DNA of 14,476 nucleotides from Stephanodiscus triporus (Eukaryota > Bacillariophyta > Thalassiosirophyceae > Thalassiosirales > Thalassiosiraceae): positions 1 to 14,476 of the forward strand of contig JALLAZ010000307.1 in the NCBI GenBank assembly GCA_036939755.1, in the 5' to 3' direction. A program made the translations under genes and the position numbers. Below are positions 1-5,876 of the stretch, one piece after another; position 1 is the stretch's first letter, and each line of letters begins with the position of its first letter. Below the pieces are notes generated by a model. The model ran no database searches and was not told the origin of the DNA. It saw only the letters and a list, made by a program, of their open reading frames with translations.

Positions 1-108
1 ATATTGGGGCATGGTTCCAAGTCTAAATGGGCCGTTGGGGCTACAACAGAGCGGCGTCCATCATGGTCCTGGGGGGGTATCTAAGAAATGGCGGGAATAA
101 AATTTAAT

Positions 109-141
109 GTAGGAATTCAGCACATCCTACGTAGGAATTCA
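109..141. repeat. Short direct repeat with a 12-bp palindrome between the copies
   Basis: The 11-mer GTAGGAATTCA occurs at 109-119 and again at 131-141, 22 bp apart. The palindrome TCCTACGTAGGA lies at 125-136 and overlaps the second copy. Such an arrangement could be the edge of a dispersed repeat, but only one example is visible in this window, so its nature is unknown. Confidence 0.5.
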
Positions 142-440
142 AGGGGGTGGCCACAAATTCTAAATCTCTACCATTAATGCCAAAGATGACACAACATTGC
201 CTCATCATGCCACCTCCACCCGCAGCGCAGCCCTCCTTACTCCTTGCCATCACCATCCTCCCCCTCTCCTGCAAACTGTTTGATTGTTGTGTTGTTTCAC
301 CTGGCGACTTGCCTCCTTCTTCATTCCGCTATTGTTGTGTCTTCCTCCTCCTTCTCCCCCCCTGCGTTGATGCTAGTTATTGCCGTTGCTGTCACCATCG
401 CCATCCCACCTTCGTCATTGTTGTCGTTGTCCTGGCCGTA

Positions 441-489
441 GTTGTCGTCGTCATTGTCGTCATCATCATCATCATTGTCATCGTCGCCG
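441..489. repeat. Imperfect GTC/ATC trinucleotide microsatellite
   Basis: A run of GTC, ATC and ATT triplets. On the minus strand this would read as an Asp/Asn run, but the minus frame is closed by stops shortly after, so no acidic-tail protein is supported. Confidence 0.7.
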
Positions 490-770
490 ACTACCTACCC
501 CTCCACGTGATCTATTTGATTGGTGTGTCATGTCCTTGTCTCTTGTCGTGCCATCTCCCCATAGCCCCACCGCCCATCTGTCATGGCACGCGCACGCGGG
601 GTCAACGTTGCGGCATGGCAAGGCCGCCATTGTTGTCGTCCTCCCCTCTTGGGCATCGGCTCCCTCAACGGCGGCGCCTCAAACGCCTCATTGTCTTTGC
701 CTTTGTCCTCCCCTTGGTGGGTGTCGGCTGCCATTGAGGAACGGCACCGGCAAGGAGAAACAACAATGAC

Positions 771-811
771 GGTGGCGGCGGCGGCAGCAGCGGCAGCAGC
801 GGCAGCAGCGG
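771..811. repeat. GGC/AGC trinucleotide microsatellite
   Basis: GGC triplets pass into three tandem copies of the 9-mer GGCAGCAGC. In one plus frame this encodes poly-Ala, in another Gly/Ser. Neither frame leads into a recognisable protein, so I treat it as a simple repeat. Confidence 0.7.
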
Positions 812-913
812 TGACGATGACGAAGATGGGAGAGCAATGACAGCAACAATGGCGACAAGGGCAAGGGATTTTTGTGGTCCATGAGCGTTTTTGTCACTCA
901 CGGACACCACGGG

Positions 914-981
914 GGCAAAATTTATCCCGATTTTGCCAACGCTACTACATCGCACCCCACGTGCGTTATGCGGTAGCGTTG
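914..981. repeat. Two adjacent inverted repeats (hairpins)
   Basis: GGCAAAAT at 914-921 is the exact complement of ATTTTGCC at 930-937, leaving an 8-nt loop. It runs directly into a second, larger imperfect hairpin: CAACGCTAC at 937-945 pairs with GTAGCGTTG at 973-981, and inside it CGCAC (951-955) pairs with GTGCG (961-965) around a 5-nt loop. Possibly a transposon-end or foldback remnant; no target duplication was recognised. Confidence 0.45.
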
Positions 982-1029
982 AGAAAAAATACTGATTCCC
1001 TTGTCAAGGCAATTATATTGTTTGATCAA

Positions 1030-1050
1030 GGGGGGGGGGAGGGGAGGGGG
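1030..1050 (+). repeat. G-run with G-quadruplex potential
   Basis: Ten G, then A, four G, A and five G on the plus strand. Several runs of three or more G with one-base loops satisfy the usual G-quadruplex pattern. No gene is nearby to assign a role, and homopolymer length may be affected by sequencing error. Confidence 0.5.
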
Positions 1051-1544
1051 TAAAAGGTCATGGCCGAAACTGCGTTGTCGGTCGCTTGTTTGCTTGGGGA
1101 TTTTTTTTCGTAGTTTTGTGTTCCCACCAGAGCAAAAACAATTTGGCAGGAGAGGACCCACTGGATCCCCTAGTACTAATACTTGGATCTTGAGCCCTCT
1201 GAGAAGCTAGCAACAGTATGATACTTGTTTGGTGCTATTTATTCCCACCCCGAAAGTCCCACCGCAGGGATGATGTCACAATTGTGAGCCTGGATATCAA
1301 AGATATGCACTTTCAATATCGCTTCAAAGCAGCGCAAACTGCTGTGAAGTACTATGTGTGCCAACTTGAACCTCTTGCAAAAGAGAAGATTCACCGCTGC
1401 CTGGACATATTGAAATTCAGCATGGGCAACACAATTGAGAATTTTCAAGATAAGTATTACAAAAATGGGGTTGATGATGCTGACCCCGACCGCCGTGGCC
1501 TCAGCATCGGTGGTTTCGAATCCACTTTCTTAGCAGATCTCAAT

Positions 1545-1548
1545 TGTT
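1545..1548. repeat. Target site duplication, left copy (TGTT)
   Basis: TGTT directly abuts the left TIR and is repeated directly after the right TIR at 2269-2272. One copy is needed to rebuild the interrupted RT reading frame. Confidence 0.85.
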
Positions 1549-1574
1549 GACTGGTTTTGATCCTAGCTGGATCA
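1549..1574 (+). repeat. Left terminal inverted repeat of the 720-bp element
   Basis: Begins GACTGGTTTTG and continues to TGGATCA. It pairs with 2243-2268 at 25 of 26 positions. Its inner half, TGATCCTAGCTGGATCA, is itself nearly palindromic (TGATCC and GGATCA arms around TAGCT), as might suit a dimeric transposase binding site; that role is inference. Confidence 0.9.
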
Positions 1575-1592
1575 GTTTTTAATGTTTTTTCT

Positions 1593-1624
1593 GGTACAAG
1601 TCTACATGTGCGTAGACTTGTACC
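1593..1624. repeat. Perfect 13-bp stem hairpin inside the element
   Basis: GGTACAAGTCTAC (1593-1605) and GTAGACTTGTACC (1612-1624) are exact complements around the 6-nt loop ATGTGC. The hairpin lies just inside the left TIR. A second, smaller hairpin follows: CTACAAT at 1686-1692 with ATTGTAG at 1703-1709. Subterminal hairpins may serve transposase binding or small-RNA production; neither is shown here. Confidence 0.85.
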
Positions 1625-2242
1625 TATTTTCTATGGTAACTTAAGGCCGGCTGGCGCGCAAACCGTTTAGCTACTACATTTTATGCTACAATTACCTACT
1701 TTATTGTAGTCTACATAACAACACACAACACACACGAACAAAAAAACTCCCTTTCTGCCATACCGTAGCATTTGCTTCGTAGGAAAAGTAGGAAAGGATG
1801 GTCGACAAGGGTCGAACCATCCAAAAAGATCACCGCCATGGTGGAGCCAGTTGCCGGTCTCTAGCGACATGGTTTTCGCTTTTTTCTGCCGCCCCACCCT
1901 GCACCCCGGCTGCCTCTATGGAAGAGGTTGACTGAGGGCGGTGTGCCGGGGATTAACTAGATAATATAAACCGGCCGAGAAAAAATTATTCACTAAACTC
2001 AAGGATTTAGTTTACTTTTTTACCTATTATTCAACCTATTGCCATCAAAACTATGATACCCCGCTTCCACCGCGCCTCCCGCTTGTCACTCCTCCCCTCA
2101 ATAATCCCCTCTGTCACGGCCGCCTGTTTTTGATTGGTTGTTGTGTGTTTTTTGTCAATTTGTGGCCATCGGAAGGCAAAAATGTTATAAGTACAGAAAA
2201 TTTAGACACTAGTTTTTTTTGAAACGTTACAGTGTAGAAAAG

Positions 2243-2268
2243 TGATCCAGCTAGGATTAAAACCAGTC
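2243..2268 (-). repeat. Right terminal inverted repeat of the 720-bp element
   Basis: The reverse complement begins GACTGGTTTTA and matches the left TIR over 26 bp with one mismatch. Similarity weakens beyond this, with only a few T residues shared further in, so 26 bp is close to the full TIR length. Confidence 0.9.
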
Positions 2269-2272
2269 TGTT
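2269..2272. repeat. Target site duplication, right copy (TGTT)
   Basis: Second copy of TGTT, flush with the outer end of the right TIR. It supports transposition rather than rearrangement as the origin of the interruption. Confidence 0.85.
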
Positions 2273-2802
2273 CTTTTTTCTTCGAAAAACTCCGACACCT
2301 CCTCGTGAGCCACACTCGCTTCATCAGCACCTGTGATGACAATATCATTGTTTTTAGGGGCCAGCGTTCAGAGGAGTGGTTACACGGATGGCTACAATTG
2401 TTCCAACGTGAGGTTGATCACCTCCGTGGAACCGTTGACATCCAATTTACAATGGAAATCTGAAGACCCAGCGAAGTAACACGACCCATCCTTGACTGGA
2501 AAAAATCTGTTGATGGAATTGGAACATTCCACTGTGTCAGCAACTACGGTGAAACCTCCTTATCATACCTCAATGTGCAAATATCTTGGAATGAGGATGG
2601 CAAGTTGATCTTCTATGTGTACAAAAAGCCACAAGTAACCCTTAAGTATCTTAATCATGACAGTCATCACCACCTTCACCACAAAGCGGCGGTCCTTTCT
2701 GGTGTTGAACTGCGACTCGCACTCCTTACTACTGGGACTGGGAAACTAAAACCCAACCAAAAAAACCAAAATCTTTGTGCTGTTCTTGAGAATGATTCTT
2801 GA

Positions 2803-3289
2803 TCTGACCCTGCCAGACTCGAAAAACGGGATCAAACAATCCAACTGCGATTCATTTTTCATCGTGAAATATGCGAATCTTGGAAAAATACTCATCAACC
2901 AACGTATTAAACTCTTAAGGAATGTGTATTAGCTCTTATGGCTACGTCCGCGTGTCATCTACAGCCGGCACACTAACCTACATGAATAACTGCTTGGTTT
3001 AATGACCTTAATTGAAAACTCCTCCATGGAATTGTCTGATGCAGATTATGATTGGCCATGTAACTGTTCAACCAGATTAAAAATTAATGGGGAATGTGCT
3101 TTTAGCGATGGGTGACTGCCGTAAATCGATTGTTGGCATTTTTGTTCTATTTTTAGCGGGAAATTGCATCCAGAGTTCCAGATTTGATACAAGCCCCCCC
3201 CCCTTTTTTTGTTCCAGATTAACTAAATCTGGACCTCCAGTCCATATTTTTTCTGGACTTTTGCTTGATCTACGTGAACCCGTTGCACC
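2803..3289. other. Gene-free stretch between two relic genes
   Basis: No supportable gene. The RT frame continues after the stop at about 2800 for some 35 codons to another stop near 2906, without a motif I recognise; this could be eroded C-terminal sequence of the retroelement. Further on there is a C-run followed by a T-run near 3194-3210, and CCAGATT/AATCTGG arms near 3214-3232 form a small hairpin. Confidence 0.5.
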
Positions 3290-3780
3290 ATGGACAACGA
3301 GAGCCAAGCCCAGGCAGCTCATGACGGATACCATCCCAGCATCCCCAACTACCAGAATAACCTCTTCATTGATATCCTTGAGTAGCTTCTTCCCCAGGGG
3401 GCCTGGTGGGCTGGAGGGAGGTCACCCTAGAGTACCAAAGAGAGGCAAATGAGCCGCTTCTTCACCGTGGAGAGGATGTTTGTGACAATTTGGTGAAGAA
3501 GCTATGCAAGAACATGAAGAAGCCGACTGGTAAACCAGGCAACTTTCTTGACCGCCACTTCTGCTGCCTTGCAATTGAGCGCCACTTACAGGATCGAGCC
3601 AACACCGCTATTTTGGGCATCAATTTGGCGGAGTCCTCTCATTGTGCCGACAATGGCAGCCGGTCCTCTGATGAATCAATTGATGCCTACAATGGTGCTG
3701 CTGAACAAGGTGAGTTGAGAGAGGGAGAACAGATGCAGCATCGTTTAACATCATTGCTGCCTCCTCATTTAAGAAAGTAA
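3290..3780 (+). pseudogene. Myb/SANT-like (DUF6818-like) gene relic
   Basis: The frame starting at ATG 3290 gives NYQNNLFIDILE and reaches TAG at 3383-3385, then continues as LLPQGA. The next recognisable block, GWREVTLEYQREANEP, lies in a different frame from about 3406 and runs through NLVKKLCKNMKKPTGKPG and DRHFCCLAIERHLQDRA to a stop at 3778-3780. The order 'ILPQGA - GW..V...Y - N.KKPTGK.G - D....C..IE' matches, from memory, diatom and oomycete proteins with a Myb/SANT-like helical domain (DUF6818). One in-frame stop plus one frameshift indicate a pseudogene. An intron across the break is possible, but I see no convincing donor and acceptor pair. Family assignment is moderate; members are often transposon-associated or expanded. 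Confidence 0.5.
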
Positions 3781-4011
3781 TCTACAATAGAGTTTAAAAT
3801 CATACACTCTGATTGCTCCTATTTTGCTTTTGCTGCATTACTCATATGATGAGAAGAGGGGGAATCCAACCAAGTACTTAGGCTGTCTGTGCTTTTTACT
3901 TTTTGCCATGTGTTTTATGGTGCCTGTTAAAGGTGCTCAAAGATCTTCTCCACAGGTATCGACTATTGATGCGAGAGATGAAAACCCACTTACACACTCA
4001 CAGAGAACTCA
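3781..4011. other. Spacer between the Myb-like relic and the esterase 3' end
   Basis: AT-rich sequence that should carry the 3' UTR of the minus-strand esterase-like gene. Short plus-strand open frames are present but lack recognisable domains and overlap the minus-strand gene, so I do not call them. Confidence 0.4.
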
Positions 4012-5655
4012 TCAATCAGAGAAAGAGGCTAATGTGGTATGTGTATCAATCCAGGACTCCTCCACAGGCATCACCGACAGGAATTGCTCATTGCATTCGC
4101 TCTCACACATCCTGATACTTTCTTCCACTCTAGCACTATTCGGCCTTCGTCTATTGTACACGCATCCTAGCACACAGGCTATACCGGAGGCATATCTACT
4201 AGCTAGCGTCTCAGGACATATGTGCATCCCGTCTCGAAACAAAGAATTTCTATTGCATTTTCCACGATTTGGCGCACTGCTACATATCATGGGTGCGCTG
4301 GGTGGAAACTTCACCTTATCGTCAAGCCGATCAAGCAAAAATTTCGGCCCTTCCAAATCGAAGACGCTAGGGGTCGCCCCGAGAGGGGACGTTACGCTAT
4401 AGTTCAGATGACGAGCATTGCTCCATATGATATGGTTGAAATACATCCCGTATTCGAGGACGAGCACGTGCTGCACGCCTTTCACATCGTCGCCGTTCGT
4501 TCTCGAATGCCAAGTCCTCGCTATCGTTCGCATGTCGTCGTTGATTTCTTTCACCCTGGCCATATCTTCCGCGGTTTTTACATTGTTGCTGAACGGCACG
4601 GTCATCAGCACGACCGTGGTCGCTCCCAGCAGTTCGTGGCACAGCTCGACGGCCTCAACTATGCGCTCGTGCGTGATTTCGTGAAGTTCCATCCATCCGT
4701 GCATGACGCGGATAACGACGACGTCGAAGCTGCCTACGATCGTCGAGTTTCCCCCCCCCGCCGTCGACGACGACGTACGATACGTGTGATTCAAGAACGC
4801 GTCGATTTCCGCATCGCTCCACCCCCCGCCGCCGCTGTTCGCCGGCGGTTTCCCCCTGTTCGCCATCGACAGCAGTCCCGTCATTCGCCACATGGCCGAT
4901 ACGCCCCCCCCGCGCGTAGGCGCCACGACCGATCCGCCCTCGTGGCCCGCCCAACACTCCCACAATACCGTGCGGCTGTTCAATACTCGTCCGCCGAGGA
5001 ATTCGTCGACGGCCTGGGCCAGTTGCACGAGGACCGAATCCCCCACGAACAGCAGCTTCAGATCCGTGGACATCGATGCCGTGAAGTCCAGCACCCGCCC
5101 GCCCCGAGCGCGACCGTTGCGGTCGATCGTGTGCGTGCGGACCAGGGACGGGGGCAGACCTCCCGTTCGATTCTGGCCCGTCCTCCTCCCCATCCTCCCG
5201 ATCGTCACCTCCCCGAGTGGACACAACACGAGGGGATTGAATACGTTCGTCAGCGGCGCGGACTTGGGATCGTGCAGCTCGAGCGATACGCGCACTTCGG
5301 GCCACGATGACGATGCGACGTCGTCGTTTGCGTGGTCCAAGTCTCTTCTATTGACACTGTACTCGATTGATTTGTGGTAGCGAGTGGGACGGAACGACCG
5401 TTCGTCATCGCGATCGAGGACGACATTGGCGCCCGTCGACATCCCGACTCGAGTCGTCGACGACGAGGACGAAATGAACGCGACGTGACATATAAAAATC
5501 ACAGCAAGAGCAATTGCCACCAGGATCATAATATGGCATCGCCAACGAGATATTACGAACCTCCTCACGTTAGAGGAGGTCCGCCCGCGCGAGGAGCCTA
5601 CATGCGCCGAGACGATCGGGAGCGGTTGGACCAACGGCTTTGCCGATCGTTGCAT
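4012..5655 (-). CDS. Type II membrane SGNH/PC-esterase-like protein (putative polysaccharide acyltransferase or esterase)
   Basis: A 547-residue intronless protein. A basic N-terminus (RRFVISRWRCH, residues 31-41) precedes one hydrophobic segment at about 42-61, giving a signal anchor with the rest in the lumen or outside. A Ser/Thr-rich linker follows. The SGNH-like domain starts at LLFVGDSVLVQL (GDS at 205-207, Ser207 the presumed nucleophile), continues with DVVVIRVMHGWM (311-322) and TTVVLMTVPF (346-355), and ends with FRDGMHICPE, where Asp475 and His478 form the DxxH pair. This block order matches the PMR5/TBL/CAS1 'PC-esterase' group, which transfers or removes O-acetyl groups on polysaccharides in the Golgi. 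Cysteines after the catalytic block (480, 494, 498, 517, 521) suggest disulphides. The ATG at 5655 is the first in frame. Large antisense open frames over this gene are GC-driven shadows. Substrate unknown. Confidence 0.75.
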   Translation of the reverse strand: MQRSAKPLVQPLPIVSAHVGSSRGRTSSNVRRFVISRWRCHIMILVAIALAVIFICHVAFISSSSSTTRVGMSTGANVVLDRDDERSFRPTRYHKSIEYSVNRRDLDHANDDVASSSWPEVRVSLELHDPKSAPLTNVFNPLVLCPLGEVTIGRMGRRTGQNRTGGLPPSLVRTHTIDRNGRARGGRVLDFTASMSTDLKLLFVGDSVLVQLAQAVDEFLGGRVLNSRTVLWECWAGHEGGSVVAPTRGGGVSAMWRMTGLLSMANRGKPPANSGGGGWSDAEIDAFLNHTYRTSSSTAGGGNSTIVGSFDVVVIRVMHGWMELHEITHERIVEAVELCHELLGATTVVLMTVPFSNNVKTAEDMARVKEINDDMRTIARTWHSRTNGDDVKGVQHVLVLEYGMYFNHIIWSNARHLNYSVTSPLGATPSVFDLEGPKFLLDRLDDKVKFPPSAPMICSSAPNRGKCNRNSLFRDGMHICPETLASRYASGIACVLGCVYNRRRPNSARVEESIRMCESECNEQFLSVMPVEESWIDTHTTLASFSD

Positions 5656-5876
5656 GCGTTGCCGGTTGCCGCTAGTAGTACTACGGGTCCGTCAGACCCG
5701 GACGGTATCTACGGTTCTCTCTGAGAAGAAAAGAGATTTCCCGCCATAAAGATTGCCTCTTGGCTTTCATTTTTCTGGGACAGAAAAATCTTGCCTCTCT
5801 TGCCATTCTCCCAGGAGTTGATTTCGGCCGGTAGAGGCGGTCTTCTATTAAGAAGGGACTCGGCAACCCAGTTTAG
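5656..5876. promoter_or_regulatory. Divergent intergenic region (putative bidirectional promoter)
   Basis: 221 bp separate the start codons of the esterase-like gene (minus) and the beta-helix gene (plus), so both promoters and 5' UTRs must lie here or overlap. A 6-bp stem, CGGGTC at 5684-5689 and GACCCG at 5695-5700 with loop CGTCA, sits near the minus-strand start codon. I see no clear TATA box. Confidence 0.5.

Larger units (their letters stand above)
1..1217. other. Gene-free, low-complexity left flank
   Basis: I see no supportable gene here. The plus strand from about 150 to 730 is pyrimidine-rich and translates only into Leu/Pro/Val/Ser-rich low-complexity peptides in several frames, without a recognisable domain. 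The minus strand is interrupted by stops. The stretch contains triplet microsatellites, a duplicated 11-bp motif near 109-141, two hairpins at 914-981 and a long G-run at 1030-1050. It may be intergenic DNA or the remains of older repeats flanking the retroelement relic to the right. Confidence 0.6.
1549..2268. mobile_element. 720-bp non-autonomous TIR DNA element (MITE-like)
   Basis: The ends are near-perfect inverted repeats of 26 bp (1549-1574 and 2243-2268) with one mismatch at TIR position 11 (G versus A). TGTT lies immediately outside both ends (1545-1548 and 2269-2272), a 4-bp target site duplication. The insertion falls inside a reverse transcriptase relic whose frame becomes continuous once the element and one TGTT copy are removed; this confirms both boundaries independently. 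No transposase-like ORF is present, so the element must have been mobilised in trans. The left part is hairpin-rich (1593-1624 and 1686-1709). A 4-bp duplication is typical of Sola, Ginger and some Academ elements; the sequence TGTT argues against TTAA-specific groups (piggyBac, Kolobok) and TA-specific mariners. Superfamily unassigned. Confidence 0.88.
1218..2802 (+). pseudogene. Reverse transcriptase relic (retroelement), split by a DNA element
   Basis: The left part (1218-1547) contains VSLDIKDMHFQYRFKAA, then MGNTIENFQDKYY, DPDRRGLSIGG and FESTFLADL. These resemble a family of reverse transcriptases I associate with algal and animal retroelements (Penelope-like or a related non-LTR group; I cannot fix which). 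The right part (2273-2802) resumes with FFFEKLRHLL, an Asp-Asp block in STCDDNIIVF, QFTMEI, then SYLNVQISW and the thumb-like block VYKKPQVTLKYLNHDSHHH. The two halves are separated by a 720-bp transposon plus its target duplication, and removing these restores one continuous frame. A single in-frame TGA remains at 2461-2463, at a place where relatives probably have Trp. No N-terminal region, GIY-YIG or endonuclease domain is visible. The gene is therefore dead at this locus. The ATG at 1218 is nominal, since homology begins only at about 1275. The fold call is confident; the element class is not. Confidence 0.75.

Noticed and set aside
147..840. Several overlapping plus-strand open frames (up to 196 codons)
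   Set aside because: Low-complexity Leu/Val/Pro or Ala-run peptides in overlapping frames, no domain, and driven by triplet repeats.
1667..1897. 76-codon minus-strand frame inside the transposon as a transposase remnant
   Set aside because: No DDE or DNA-binding motif, short, and Cys/Val-rich; the element is better read as non-coding.
3087..3452. 121-codon plus-strand open frame
   Set aside because: Reads through a C/T homopolymer and overlaps the Myb-like relic in another frame; no similarity recognised.
3824..4402. 192-codon plus-strand open frame
   Set aside because: Overlaps the 3' end of the minus-strand esterase-like gene, has no recognisable domain, and shows a hydrophobic start only by chance.
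4655..5305. 216-codon minus-strand open frame
   Set aside because: Different frame of the same strand as the esterase-like gene; Arg/Gly-rich shadow.
4222..5310. 362-codon plus-strand open frame
   Set aside because: Antisense to the SGNH/PC-esterase-like gene; Arg/Pro/His-rich composition from GC-rich codons, no domain.
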